A model generated the notes under the pieces. That model was not told the origin of the DNA and made no database searches. It saw nothing but the letters and a program-made list of their open reading frames with translations. This document shows, in pieces, positions 9,098-18,175 of a stretch of DNA of 37,000 nucleotides. The translations under genes were made by a program, and so were the position numbers. Numbering within the stretch: the stretch's first letter is position 1; the number at the start of each line of letters is the position of its first letter. This stretch comes from Planctomycetaceae bacterium (GTDB taxonomy: Bacteria; Planctomycetota; Planctomycetia; Planctomycetales; Planctomycetaceae), in the NCBI GenBank assembly GCA_020426505.1, contig JAGQPX010000018.1, positions 1 through 37,000 of the forward strand, given 5' to 3'.

Positions 9098-10228
9098 ATG
9101 TCTTCTGGTTGCCTGAAAACTGGGCCGTCTTCACGCCTCTGCTGTGCAGTGACGGGCCTGCTGCTGTCGTCAGCGATGCTCTCGACAAGTGGCTGTGCAA
9201 CCAATCGCGTTGTTGCTTCCAAGCTCCCGGAGGAGTGGCAGGCAGAGGTGACGGCGAACGCCCAGACGCTCGAGCTTGCCAAGATCGCGACTCCGTCGCT
9301 GCAGTCTGATGAAATCGCGCGGGGAGACGTGCTGGAGATCAGCATCTCTGCCGGCTTGAATTCGGACAACGACGTCACGAAGGCTGTCCGGGTTGAGGAT
9401 GACGGGTCGATTGAACTTTCCGAACTCGGACATCTGCATGTCGAGGGTCTGGAGCTCGTTGCCGCCGAGGCTGTCATCGCGACTCGCTGCATGGAGAAAG
9501 GGCTGTATCGATCGCCGCAGATCACCGTGACCATGAAGCAGGCCAAGATGAATACGGTGACCGTGATTGGAGCCGTGAAGGAGCCAAACACTTACCGGCT
9601 GAGGAGCGGATCGAGCAGTGTGCTCGCGGCCCTCGTGCGAGCCGGAGGCCTGGCCGATAACGCGGGCACCACGATCGAGATTCGGCATCCCGGTTTTCAG
9701 GCACAGGACTCCACTCCGGCGATTGCCTCACTGACCGACGATCCAAACGGCAGCGGCATCGTGCAGGCCGGGTTTGAGGAGTCGGTCGAGCCGAACGGCG
9801 CACGGTCCATGAAGATCGATCTGATCACCGCGACCAAACAGGGGTATGTCGGCAATCACCTGCCCGACGGTACGATCGTGATGGTTGAGCCTCGTGACCC
9901 GGAAGCAATCCATGTCATTGGTCTGGTCAAGAAGCCGAACCAGTATGAGTTTCCGGTGGGCAAGGAGTTGAAGTTACTCGATGCGATTGCCCTGGCAGGC
10001 GGTATCGCCAATCCGGTTGCCAACAAGGTGTACATCATCCGCAAGAAGCCCGGCACGGAAGAGACGATCCTCATCGAAGCGACGATTCGTAAAGCGAAAA
10101 ACAAACAGGGGCTGGACAACCCGCGTCTGGCACCCGGTGATGTGGTGAGTCTCGAGCAGACGCCCGCGACCGCATTCTTCGAGGCGCTCCGGCTAGTCGG
10201 ATTTGGTGTCAGCGGCAGCGCCTTCTAA
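9098..10228 (+). CDS. Wza-type polysaccharide export lipoprotein (Poly_export + SLBB)
   Basis: An outer-membrane or periplasmic export protein of 376 aa. The N-terminus has a hydrophobic segment ending in STSGC, a somewhat imperfect lipobox with the acylation cysteine at about residue 33. A Poly_export domain follows (SDEIARGDVLEISISAGL ... VEDDGSIELSELGHLHVEGL), then two SLBB-like ubiquitin folds (VTVIGAVKEPNTYRLRSG and IHVIGLVKKPNQYEFPVG). It should form the translocation channel that works with the downstream Wzc-like protein, 23 bases away. ATG 9098 places the signal peptide correctly; a TTG at 9029 would add a non-signal-like extension. There is no C-terminal amphipathic helix obvious enough to claim the enterobacterial Wza barrel. 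Confidence 0.9.
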   Translation: MSSGCLKTGPSSRLCCAVTGLLLSSAMLSTSGCATNRVVASKLPEEWQAEVTANAQTLELAKIATPSLQSDEIARGDVLEISISAGLNSDNDVTKAVRVEDDGSIELSELGHLHVEGLELVAAEAVIATRCMEKGLYRSPQITVTMKQAKMNTVTVIGAVKEPNTYRLRSGSSSVLAALVRAGGLADNAGTTIEIRHPGFQAQDSTPAIASLTDDPNGSGIVQAGFEESVEPNGARSMKIDLITATKQGYVGNHLPDGTIVMVEPRDPEAIHVIGLVKKPNQYEFPVGKELKLLDAIALAGGIANPVANKVYIIRKKPGTEETILIEATIRKAKNKQGLDNPRLAPGDVVSLEQTPATAFFEALRLVGFGVSGSAF

Positions 10229-10251
10229 CAAACTCTGCAAGGCCCAGCATC

Positions 10252-12576
10252 ATGCAACACGACGCCAGGACGGTGGTCGTCTCGAATTCTTCCGAAACCA
10301 TGGATGTGCTCGCCAGCGTCCTGCGGTTCTCGAAGTCCCTCTCAGCACGCAAGGGCGTCCTGCTGACTTTCCTGTTCATTTCGTGCTCCATCGGCAGCGC
10401 GTACTACGTCACTGCCGACCGCGTGTATCAGTCGGAAGGGGAGTTGTTCATCACCAAGTCGAAGGCGAACCCCTTGGATGCCAACAACAGCGGCGTGGAC
10501 GTCGTCTCAGATGACATGCCGACCTTCGTCAAGATGATGAAAGGAGACGAGGTCATTCAGGCGACACTGAAAGCCTTGCCCCCCGAGCATTACACGGACT
10601 TTGTCAACGTCCGAGGGTCCAACTGGGAACGAGTCTTCCGCGCCCGGCTTTCCGTGTCAGCCGCGCGTGACACGAACATCATGACCGTTGCTTTCCAGTC
10701 GCAATCACCCGAGACAGCAATGGTCGTCGTCGACACCTTGTTGAATCAATACATCAATTACGTTGAAAAGATCTTCCTTCGCAAGACCAAAGGACAATTA
10801 CACTCGTTGGACAAGCAGCGAGCGGAAGTGCAGCAGCAGATCGATGCAACGATTGAAGAGCATGCAACATTGCTGAGTAACTCGGGACTGCTCATCGGTA
10901 ACGATGAAAAGATCGAGAACGTCTATGCCGAATCTGTGAAGTCACTGAATCAAGAGTACCTTGAGGCGGTCGAGGTGCGAGATGCTGCCAAAGAGCGATT
11001 CTTCAAACTGAGGGACGCCGTTGCCAGTGGTGAAGACCTGACCAATTACGCAATCTCGATGACGGAAACCGTGGGAAATGATCTGCTGCAAAAGCAGTTT
11101 GCAATCGACACAGGTTCCAGCACGATGGCAGCGAGATTGCTGGAAGATGTGATCGAAGCCGAAGCGAAACTTGCCGACAAACTCGAGTACCTGGGCCCCA
11201 ATCATCCATCCGTCAAAAACCTGCGAAGTGAAATCACGACCAAACGGCAGAGAATCCGCGAACTCCCCGAGAGTGCCAGGCAGGCAGCGACAGGCGTCAT
11301 GCAGTCCGGTCTGGGACCGCAGCTGCTTGAAATGGCGAAACGTCGGTATGAATTGTCAGAGAATCATGCCGAGAGTGTCCTCACCAATCTTCAGGAAGCA
11401 CAAGACAAAGCCTCGCAACTGAACGGTCAACTCGCACGCATCAACTCGGTGAAGGCAACTCTGGATCAGTTGCGAAATCGTCTCGATCGTCTGAATCACG
11501 GCACAGCCAACTTAACCGTCGGAGAGGATCACCAACTCTTCACAGACATCGTCAGCCCGCCGAAGTTGCAGACGGCTCCGGTCTCGCCACGGTTGTCGCT
11601 CGTTGTGGTGATGAGTCTGTTCCTCGGCTTCACAGCGGCCTGTGCGACTGTTTACGTAATGGACCTCCTCGATGACCGCTTCCGCTCACCCGACGATCTG
11701 CGGTCTGAATTGCGTGTGCCGATCCTCGCGATGGTGCAGCGGTTGAATCCAATCGGTGATCGGGGGATTCGATCACTCCACACGTTCAGCCGGGCGAACT
11801 CGTCAGAGTCGGAGGCGTTTCGCACCTTGAGGACGGCCATCGATTTCACCGCAGGCAACTCTCGTAAACTGGCAATCTCCAGCACTGAACCGGGCGACGG
11901 GAAGACAACCATCATCGCCAATCTGGCGGTCGCCTTCGCTCAGTCGGGCAAGCGAACACTCGTGATCGACGGCGACCTGCGTCGGCCCGGGCTCACACGA
12001 CTGTTCGACCGCAATGGTCAGTCCGGACTGTCGACCGTGCTGCGAGATAACCGTCCCATTCTCGACTCAGTGATCGGTGCAATCCAGCAGACAGAGATGG
12101 ACAACCTGCACGTCCTGCCCGCCGGTCCGCGTCCGGTCAACCCCGTCGAATTGTTGTCGAGCGATCGACTCTCAGAACTGCTGGCGTGGGCCGAGACGAG
12201 TTACGATCAGATCCTCATCGACGCGCCGCCATCGCTCGCCGTCACCGATGCAGCCATCATCGGACGCTTGGTCGACGGGGCCATCCTCACCGTTCGACCC
12301 GACAAGAACCGCCGCAAACTTGTCATGCGAGCCTCGGAAGCTCTCACCTCGCTCGGGTGTCGGCTCATGGGCGTGGTCATCAACTCAACACAGTCATCCG
12401 GCCGCGATGAATACGGATACGGTTACGGTCAGGGGGACTACGGACATGACGATCCGATCGTCCATGACCCGCCCTACGTGAACCGTCTGCCGCGTGAAGA
12501 GCCAGCGATGGCCCGCTCGTCCGTCGGCGTCCCTCGCGAGCGTTCAGGACGAGTCCGTCGCCGCCGAGTCGTGTGA
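10252..12576 (+). CDS. Wzc-type polysaccharide co-polymerase / BY-kinase
   Basis: An inner-membrane protein of 774 aa. A Wzz-like domain is bounded by a membrane helix near residues 35-55 and another near 445-470. Between them is a long coiled-coil periplasmic part (for example KGQLHSLDKQRAEVQQQID). The cytoplasmic C-terminal domain is a bacterial tyrosine kinase ATPase: Walker A GDGKTT near 547, Walker A' VIDGDLRRP near 571 and Walker B ILIDAPP near 655. The tail is tyrosine-rich (DEYGYGYGQGDYGH), the usual autophosphorylation cluster. It controls chain length and export together with the Wza-type partner. Having kinase and Wzz parts in one chain follows the Gram-negative arrangement. Confidence 0.92.
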   Translation: MQHDARTVVVSNSSETMDVLASVLRFSKSLSARKGVLLTFLFISCSIGSAYYVTADRVYQSEGELFITKSKANPLDANNSGVDVVSDDMPTFVKMMKGDEVIQATLKALPPEHYTDFVNVRGSNWERVFRARLSVSAARDTNIMTVAFQSQSPETAMVVVDTLLNQYINYVEKIFLRKTKGQLHSLDKQRAEVQQQIDATIEEHATLLSNSGLLIGNDEKIENVYAESVKSLNQEYLEAVEVRDAAKERFFKLRDAVASGEDLTNYAISMTETVGNDLLQKQFAIDTGSSTMAARLLEDVIEAEAKLADKLEYLGPNHPSVKNLRSEITTKRQRIRELPESARQAATGVMQSGLGPQLLEMAKRRYELSENHAESVLTNLQEAQDKASQLNGQLARINSVKATLDQLRNRLDRLNHGTANLTVGEDHQLFTDIVSPPKLQTAPVSPRLSLVVVMSLFLGFTAACATVYVMDLLDDRFRSPDDLRSELRVPILAMVQRLNPIGDRGIRSLHTFSRANSSESEAFRTLRTAIDFTAGNSRKLAISSTEPGDGKTTIIANLAVAFAQSGKRTLVIDGDLRRPGLTRLFDRNGQSGLSTVLRDNRPILDSVIGAIQQTEMDNLHVLPAGPRPVNPVELLSSDRLSELLAWAETSYDQILIDAPPSLAVTDAAIIGRLVDGAILTVRPDKNRRKLVMRASEALTSLGCRLMGVVINSTQSSGRDEYGYGYGQGDYGHDDPIVHDPPYVNRLPREEPAMARSSVGVPRERSGRVRRRRVV

Positions 12577-12582
12577 ACAGTC

Positions 12583-15264
12583 ATGTCACATTCCGCTTCG
12601 CAATCTGATTTCGACTGGCACAGCGGTCAGAGTGCGTCGCGAGGCATACTGCTGTGGGGGGCGGATCTCGGGTTGTTCGCGGCAATCTTTGTGCTGCCTT
12701 TCGTGATGGGGGGGCGTCAGGCGATTGGTGAGTTTACGCTGAGCGTGATCGCCGTCTGGACAACATCATTCTGGCTGCTACATCACGCGCTCCAGCGTGA
12801 TCAGCCGTGGCGGTTCACCGGCATCGAGCCGTTGCTGCTGGCGGGGATCGCTCTCTGTGTAACGCAGACGGTCGCGTTGACACCGGAGGTGCTGAACAGT
12901 CTGTCGCCCCAGTTGGAACGACTGTTGCCGCTTTGGCACAGTTCAGCGGAGACGCCTCCTGTGGTCGAGTTGGTGCCGGGGAGATGGTCGACGCTGTCGC
13001 TCGTTCCGATGGCGACGCTGCGAAGTACGTGCAGTGTGATCTCCGTCGTGATGCTCTTTCTCGTGGCGGCTCAACGCGTCGACACAACGTCCGATGCGAC
13101 GTTGCTGATGCGGGCGTTTGCTGTCGCTGCGACACTGATGGCGATCTTCGGCTGCGGTCAGTTCCTGTTGGGGAACGGAAAGTTCTTCGGCTTCTACGAG
13201 CACCCGTTCACTCACACCCGCGACTATGCGAAGGGGGCGTTCACCAACCCGAACCACTTCGCGGACTACCTGGCGATGTCGGTCCCCATTCTGCTCGCGT
13301 GGTACGCCGTGCATACCTCATCATCGCAGCATCGACGACGGTCGCCTTACGACACAGGCCGCGATCACCTCGCACGGTTGTCCGGTGTGATCGTGCTCGT
13401 CTGTCTGGCGTGTGTGTCGATTGGCATTCTGCTGTCGCAGTCGCGCGGCGGACTGGTGACAGCAAGCGTAGGAGCGATCGTCACGTTGTTCCTGCTGTAT
13501 CGACAACAGTTACTCACGATGAAAGCCGCCGGCAGCATCGGAGGCATCGCGATCGCCGCTCTCGTCTCGCTGACACTCTTCGGCTCGCACATCGAATCGC
13601 TCATTGAGGCGAACTTTCACGAACTCGTTTCAGGCGATGCTGAGCAACTCGATCACGGCAGCGCTCGACAGAAGATCTGGAATGCTGCAGCCGACGGCAT
13701 CGCCCAGTACCCATTGATGGGCACCGGACTCAGCAGTCATCGTGAGGTCTACTGGACCTACTTCGATCACCCGGACATCACGGGCGAGTTCAGTCATGCG
13801 GAGAGTGGTTACATGCAGCTCCCGCTGGAGACCGGCTTCATCGGCGCGGGCATCGCAGCCATGGCGCTGTTACTCGTCGGCTTCTGGTGCGTGCGGGGAC
13901 TCTCGCAGCCCATCTCCGGAGAAGCGGCCGCGTTGACGGCAGCAATTGTCGGAGTCTTCGTGGTCAACCTCGTGCATTCGATCACCGACTTCGTGTGGTA
14001 CGTCCCCTCGATCATGACGGTCCTCGTGTTGATCGCCGCCTGTGCGGCGAGGCTGGCAGACATTGCCACGTGGGAGCAACTCCCCGGCAGTCCACGTTCG
14101 TCGTTTCTTGCGAGGTTCGGCGGCATTGTCACGGCGTGCGGGGTGATGGCGTTGGGAGTCTGGATGGCGGAGAATCAACTCCCCACCCTCGTCGCGGAGC
14201 CCCACTGGCACGAGTATATCCGTCTCGTCAACGAGGAAGCGACGCTGGACAAGGACGCAGACCATGAGCCGATTCAGAGTCGCCAACTCGCAGCCCTCAC
14301 ACAGGCTGCCCGGCTCGACCCTCACGACTGCCGCATTCAGATGCGGGCGGCTGCGGCTGTGTTGACTGCCTACCGGGACCAGCGTCGCGATGACCCCGCG
14401 CTCATGTCTCTCGCCAACTTGAGAGACGCTGCGCACGCCTCGGAATGGGAGTCACCCGAGCAATTGCAACAGTGGCTCAACAACCCGAGCGTGCTCGGCG
14501 ATCGCGAACAACTCGACGAAGCATGGCAGCGGACGCAACGCGCATTGTCGCTGTGCCCTTTGCTCGCTGAGGGCTACATCTCACTGGGCGAGTTGGCATG
14601 GCTGCACGGCGCGGGTCAGCAGCAGGAGGACGACTTGCTTCGACAGGCGCTCATCACCCGGCCGTACGATCCGCTTGTCCACTTTGCAGCTGGCCGCGAA
14701 GCGTGGCTGCGCGGAATGGAACCAGCAGCCGTCGCACATTGGAAACGGGCGTTCAATCGGGATGGGAAGTATCAGCAGCTGATCATCAATCTGCTCGCAG
14801 AGGGCATGCCCGCGTCGTTCTTTCTTGAGAACTTCGATCCCGACACGGCTGCCATCTCCCGCCTGCGAGACGCCTACCGCAAAACGCAGGATCAGGAGAG
14901 TTTCAAACAACTCAGCGTCCTGTTGACGCAGCGACTCATCGTCGACGCGGAGTCCTCCTCGCTGGGCGAGTCATTCCCGCTATGGAAGCAGGCTCACGAA
15001 ACGTTCGTCGAGATGGGCGACGAGGCCGGCGCTCGCATGACGGCTCAGGCAGCCGTTAAAGCGAACCCGAACTCACTCCCGGCCCGCCTGCTACTGGGCC
15101 AGTGGCTGTACCGTCATGACGAATTCGCAGCGGCACGCGAGCATCTGGAGTTCGCCGCCCAACGCCGCCGTCACGACAAGAGCCTGCAAAAGATGGTCGA
15201 AGTCGCAGGCCGCATGTCGGCTGACACCCGAGGTCACCGCGGAGTCGCGGAGACACTGAGGTAA
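12583..15264 (+). CDS. O-antigen ligase/polymerase with C-terminal TPR-like domain
   Basis: A large protein (893 aa) starting 6 bases after the co-polymerase gene, so almost certainly co-transcribed. About residues 20-530 are polytopic membrane sequence of the O-antigen ligase/polymerase superfamily, with a large extracytoplasmic loop (DHGSARQKIWNAAADGIAQYP, HAESGYMQLPLETGFIGAG). The remaining 350 residues are helical and TPR-like (for example LDEAWQRTQRALSLCPLLAEGYISLGELAWLHGAG). It is the third ligase-type gene of the locus and the best candidate for the polymerase that works with the Wza/Wzc pair. The stop codon lies inside a 36-bp repeat, which encodes the last residues. Confidence 0.88.
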   Translation: MSHSASQSDFDWHSGQSASRGILLWGADLGLFAAIFVLPFVMGGRQAIGEFTLSVIAVWTTSFWLLHHALQRDQPWRFTGIEPLLLAGIALCVTQTVALTPEVLNSLSPQLERLLPLWHSSAETPPVVELVPGRWSTLSLVPMATLRSTCSVISVVMLFLVAAQRVDTTSDATLLMRAFAVAATLMAIFGCGQFLLGNGKFFGFYEHPFTHTRDYAKGAFTNPNHFADYLAMSVPILLAWYAVHTSSSQHRRRSPYDTGRDHLARLSGVIVLVCLACVSIGILLSQSRGGLVTASVGAIVTLFLLYRQQLLTMKAAGSIGGIAIAALVSLTLFGSHIESLIEANFHELVSGDAEQLDHGSARQKIWNAAADGIAQYPLMGTGLSSHREVYWTYFDHPDITGEFSHAESGYMQLPLETGFIGAGIAAMALLLVGFWCVRGLSQPISGEAAALTAAIVGVFVVNLVHSITDFVWYVPSIMTVLVLIAACAARLADIATWEQLPGSPRSSFLARFGGIVTACGVMALGVWMAENQLPTLVAEPHWHEYIRLVNEEATLDKDADHEPIQSRQLAALTQAARLDPHDCRIQMRAAAAVLTAYRDQRRDDPALMSLANLRDAAHASEWESPEQLQQWLNNPSVLGDREQLDEAWQRTQRALSLCPLLAEGYISLGELAWLHGAGQQQEDDLLRQALITRPYDPLVHFAAGREAWLRGMEPAAVAHWKRAFNRDGKYQQLIINLLAEGMPASFFLENFDPDTAAISRLRDAYRKTQDQESFKQLSVLLTQRLIVDAESSSLGESFPLWKQAHETFVEMGDEAGARMTAQAAVKANPNSLPARLLLGQWLYRHDEFAAAREHLEFAAQRRRHDKSLQKMVEVAGRMSADTRGHRGVAETLR

Positions 15265-15271
15265 CGCGGAG
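15236..15271 (+). repeat. 36-bp 4 x 9-nt repeat, copy 3
   Basis: Units ACCGCGGAG, TCGCGGAGA, CACTGAGGT, AACGCGGAG. The TAA stop (15262-15264) of the TPR-fused ligase gene is formed at the junction of the last two units. A palindromic REP-like unit follows directly. Confidence 0.75.
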
Positions 15272-15272
15272 C

Positions 15273-15300
15273 AAAGTAGTCATCACGCTCCGCGTGATGA
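15273..15300 (+). repeat. REP-like palindrome, copy 1
   Basis: AAAGTAG followed by TCATCACGC, TCC, GCGTGATGA: a 9-bp perfect hairpin with a 3-base loop. Identical units lie at 15975 (same orientation) and 16058 (inverted). Confidence 0.8.
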
Positions 15301-15383
15301 AACGAGTGCAGAGTGAGTTTTTGATTTCAGCGCGAAACCGTCAACCACCGACGTCTCATCACCACGGAGCTTGATGGGTACGT

Positions 15384-15635
15384 TCAGCTCTCTGCGACGG
15401 TTTTAGATCCCGCAGCACCGTCGCTTGCGTAACGCCCGACGATGATCCCGTAGAGCAGACAGTTGGGCACGCTGACGATCAACGTGCTCACGGGATCAGC
15501 GGGAGTCGTGAGTGCAGCGAGCAGCACGAATAGCGGAATCGCTCCGATCCATCGCCGCTGTGTTCGTTTGACGATCGCCCAGCAGGCGAGACCGACAATC
15601 GCGACCAACACGATTTCATTGACACTGACTGACAT
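15384..15635 (-). CDS. Small two-helix membrane protein, function unknown
   Basis: An 83-aa hydrophobic protein. It has two likely membrane helices (VNEIVLVAIVGLACWAIV and WIGAIPLFVLLAALTTP) and a third weakly hydrophobic stretch. A strong ribosome-binding site (GAGGAGAA, about 7 bases before the ATG) supports it as a real gene. It lies alone, on the minus strand, between the polysaccharide export genes and the sugar dehydrogenase, flanked by repeats on both sides. I do not recognise a family. A role in the polysaccharide machinery is possible from position only. Confidence 0.65.
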   Translation of the reverse strand: MSVSVNEIVLVAIVGLACWAIVKRTQRRWIGAIPLFVLLAALTTPADPVSTLIVSVPNCLLYGIIVGRYASDGAAGSKTVAES

Positions 15636-15974
15636 GGACTTCTCCTCGATTCAATGAGATGCGAAGTGGTGAACGCATCAGCACAGCATCGCAAGAGCCG
15701 TGATGCTTGAGAGACCGGACTGATGACGAACAACAAACTCAGGTTGAGAACAAAACTCAATCACTGAGACACATGTCGTCCACTCGATCGGTCCGCGAGG
15801 AAGTGCAGAGCAGTTGAGCAGAGATGGTTTGAGACTATGAGAATCGTGGACGTGCGTCAATCTCTCTGTTCTATCCGTGCAATCTGTGGTCAATGATTGG
15901 AGCCACTGATTTCACGGAAAAAAGGAGTACGCTTCACCACCTCGTTTCCAAACTCCGGTTCGGGAACTCAAGAC
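15636..15974. other. Gap without a recognised gene
   Basis: No coding sequence with a ribosome-binding site or family features. The stretch around 15858-15899 contains an ATCCGTGCAATCTGTGG-type phrase with about 9-nt spacing that resembles the other periodic repeats in this window. The rest shows nothing I can name. Confidence 0.4.
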
Positions 15975-16002
15975 AAAGTAGTCATCACGCTCCGCGTGAT
16001 GA
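15975..16002 (+). repeat. REP-like palindrome, copy 2
   Basis: Same 28-base unit as at 15273. It forms a head-to-head pair with the inverted copy at 16058-16084, about 55 bases away. The intervening GGTGGTTGACGG is the reverse complement of a phrase downstream of copy 1. Confidence 0.8.
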
Positions 16003-16057
16003 GCGGTTGGTGGTTGACGGCCTCGCTCGGACATCAAAGCGTACTCTGAACTCCTGA

Positions 16058-16084
16058 CATCACGCGGAGCGTGATGACTACTTT
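16058..16084 (-). repeat. REP-like palindrome, copy 3 (inverted), abutting a stop codon
   Basis: Reverse complement of the unit at 15273. On the minus strand it starts immediately after the TGA stop of the sugar dehydrogenase gene and shares one base with it. Confidence 0.8.
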
Positions 16085-17403
16085 CATGCTTTCCGAATCT
16101 TCTCGCGGCCCTCAATCACACCCTTCGTTGCGTTGCGGGTGTCGAGGACGAGTTGGGCATGCTGGACGATGTGATCGTAATCGTAGGCGGAGTGGTCAGT
16201 CGCGATCAGCACGCAGTCCTGAGCGGCGAGGTACTCGGGCGTGAGTTCGTTGCTCGTCATGTTGGGGACATCGTGATGTCGCATGGGGCGGAGTTTGGGG
16301 ACGTGCGGATCGTTGTAGGAGACGTCGGCTCCGCGAGCCTGCAACAGATCAAGAAGCACGAACGACGGACTCTCGCGCGGGTCATCGACATCCTTCTTGT
16401 AGGCCATGCCAAGCAGAGCGATCTTGCTCCCCTTGATCGGCTTGCCGACATCATTGAGGAACTCGGCCAGCCGCGCGATGACATACTCCGGCATGTGATG
16501 GTTCACCTCGCCGGCCAGTTCGATGAAGCGGGTCGTCAGCCCCTGCTTGCGCGCCAGCCACGTGAGATAGAACGGGTCAATGGGAATGCAGTGCCCGCCC
16601 AGGCCCGGACCGGGATAGAACGCCTGAAAGCCGAACGGCTTGGTCTTTGCAGCGTCGATGACTTCCCACACGTCAATGCCCATGCGGTCGTAGAGCATCT
16701 TGAGTTCATTGACCAAGGCGATGTTCACCGCCCGGTAGGTGTTCTCCAGAATCTTGCACGCCTCCGCGACCTCGCAGCTGGAGACGGGAATCACCTCAAC
16801 GACGGCATGCCCGTACAGAGCAGTCGCGACTTCAAGGCTCTGCGGGTCGAGTCCGCCGACCACCTTGGGAATGCGCGAGGCGGAGTAGTCCTGATTGCCC
16901 GGGTCCTCACGCTCCGGACTGTAGGCCACAAAGAAATCCTCGCCCGGTGTGAGCCCCGACTTCTCAAGAATTGGCAGCATCACATCCCGCGTCGTCGTGG
17001 GATAGGTGGTGCTCTCCAGCACGACGAGTTGTCCGGGGCGAAGCGTCTTGGCGATCGCCTCGGCGGTGCTTTCGACGTACTTCAGATCGGGATCACGACT
17101 GTCGTTGAGAGGCGTTGGCACACAGATCAGCAGCGCGTCTGCCTCCGCCATGCGGGACAGGTCCGCAGTCGCCTCGAACAGACCTTTGTCCGCCCACCCC
17201 TGCACGTCGTCAGACGAGATGTGCTTGATGTAACTCTTGCCGGCGTTGAGAGAATCGACCTTCGCCTGATCGACGTCAAAGCCGGTCGCTTTGAAGCCGG
17301 CGTTGACGAACGCGTCGATCAACGGCAGCCCGACATATCCCAGCCCGATGACGCCAACGTTGGCAGACTTGTTTTCGATGGCAGCTTTGAGCGACGACGT
17401 CAT
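16084..17403 (-). CDS. Nucleotide-sugar 6-dehydrogenase (UDP-N-acetyl-D-glucosamine type)
   Basis: A cytoplasmic enzyme of 439 aa in the UDP-glucose/GDP-mannose dehydrogenase family. It has an N-terminal NAD-binding Rossmann motif (GVIGLGYVGLPLI), ESTTYPTTT, and the catalytic cysteine in GLGGHCIPIDP near residue 272. The C-terminal UDP-binding domain contains GMAYKKDVDDPRESPS. The GGHCIPIDPFYL form and TYPTTT are typical of the WbpA/TviB-like enzymes that oxidise UDP-GlcNAc (or UDP-GalNAc) to the uronic acid, rather than of UDP-glucose dehydrogenase. It would supply an aminouronate for the polymer made by this locus. ATG 17403 was chosen over the upstream in-frame non-ATG start because GGA lies 7-10 bases upstream. 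Confidence 0.9.
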   Translation of the reverse strand: MTSSLKAAIENKSANVGVIGLGYVGLPLIDAFVNAGFKATGFDVDQAKVDSLNAGKSYIKHISSDDVQGWADKGLFEATADLSRMAEADALLICVPTPLNDSRDPDLKYVESTAEAIAKTLRPGQLVVLESTTYPTTTRDVMLPILEKSGLTPGEDFFVAYSPEREDPGNQDYSASRIPKVVGGLDPQSLEVATALYGHAVVEVIPVSSCEVAEACKILENTYRAVNIALVNELKMLYDRMGIDVWEVIDAAKTKPFGFQAFYPGPGLGGHCIPIDPFYLTWLARKQGLTTRFIELAGEVNHHMPEYVIARLAEFLNDVGKPIKGSKIALLGMAYKKDVDDPRESPSFVLLDLLQARGADVSYNDPHVPKLRPMRHHDVPNMTSNELTPEYLAAQDCVLIATDHSAYDYDHIVQHAQLVLDTRNATKGVIEGREKIRKA

Positions 17404-17563
17404 GTGGAGTTCCGGTACGGGCAATGGATGAAATCAGAATGGCTGCTATTGTGACGACCTGTCGAACGGCTGCAACTGTCATTCGAGGTCGGTTCCGCTG
17501 AGCGTCCCTCTCCCTCCAGGGAAGCGGGCGAAATTGGCTGCGCCCATTGATGCCGACCGACGT

Positions 17564-17575
17564 TATACTCAACTC
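17564..17575 (+). promoter_or_regulatory. -10 element placed for a leaderless sigma-factor mRNA
   Basis: TATACT (17564-17569) is followed by six bases and then the ATG at 17576, so transcription could begin at the start codon. No convincing -35 hexamer lies at 17 bases, and no Shine-Dalgarno sequence precedes the ATG. Confidence 0.35.
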
Positions 17576-18175
17576 ATGACTTCCCTCCCCGAATCAACAC
17601 CGCACCCCGTTGCGACCGGGGCTGTCACGCAGATGCTGGATGCCATCCAGGCGGGTCGGGCGAACTCCGAGCAGTTGCTGCCGCTCGTGTACTCCGAGCT
17701 GCGCAAGCTCGCATCGCAAAGACTTGCTCAAGAATCACCCGGCCACACGTTGCAGCCAACCGCTCTCGTGCACGAGGCATACCTGCGACTCGTAGGCCCT
17801 GAGGACCGGGAGCAGTGGGATTCGCGGGGTCACTTTTTCGCGGCTGCCGCTGAGGCCATGCGACGGATCCTTGTCGAGAACGCACGCCGCAAGCAACGGA
17901 TCAAGCATGGCGGACAGCTGACACGCGTTGACTTGCTCGACGCGGACGCAGCCATCGAGCCGGACGATCACGATTCCCTGCTCGCACTCGACGAGGCCCT
18001 CGCCGCGTTTGCTGAGCAATTCCCGGACAAGGCCCAACTCGTCAAGCTCCGCTACTTCGCCGGCCTGTCGGAGTCGGAAGCAGCCGACGTCTGCGGAATC
18101 TCACGGCCCACCGCGTCAAGATGGTGGACGTTCTCCCGCGCTTGGCTGTTTGAGCGACTTCGTTGCAGCGAATAG
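17576..18175 (+). CDS. ECF-type RNA polymerase sigma factor (TIGR02999-like)
   Basis: A sigma factor of 199 aa. Region 2 includes LLPLVYSELRKLASQRLAQE and the conserved HTLQPTALVHEAYLRL; RGHFFAAAAEAMRRILVENARR follows. Region 4 has the helix-turn-helix QLVKLRYFAGLSESEAADVCGISRPTASRWW, ending FSRAWLFERL. This pattern is characteristic of the planctomycete/acidobacterial sigma factors annotated TIGR02999, usually encoded next to a Ser/Thr kinase, as here (the kinase starts 163 bases downstream). No anti-sigma factor is visible, so the kinase is the likely regulator, presumably by phosphorylation. The stop codon is inside the left arm of a 28-bp inverted repeat. Confidence 0.9.
   Translation: MTSLPESTPHPVATGAVTQMLDAIQAGRANSEQLLPLVYSELRKLASQRLAQESPGHTLQPTALVHEAYLRLVGPEDREQWDSRGHFFAAAAEAMRRILVENARRKQRIKHGGQLTRVDLLDADAAIEPDDHDSLLALDEALAAFAEQFPDKAQLVKLRYFAGLSESEAADVCGISRPTASRWWTFSRAWLFERLRCSE

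Noticed and set aside
15236..16084. CRISPR-like array suggested by the repeated palindromes
   Set aside because: Units are few, unevenly spaced and in both orientations, and no cas genes are present.
16153..17454. Long plus-strand frame opposite the sugar dehydrogenase
   Set aside because: It is the antisense shadow of a gene with clear catalytic motifs; high GC content creates such frames.
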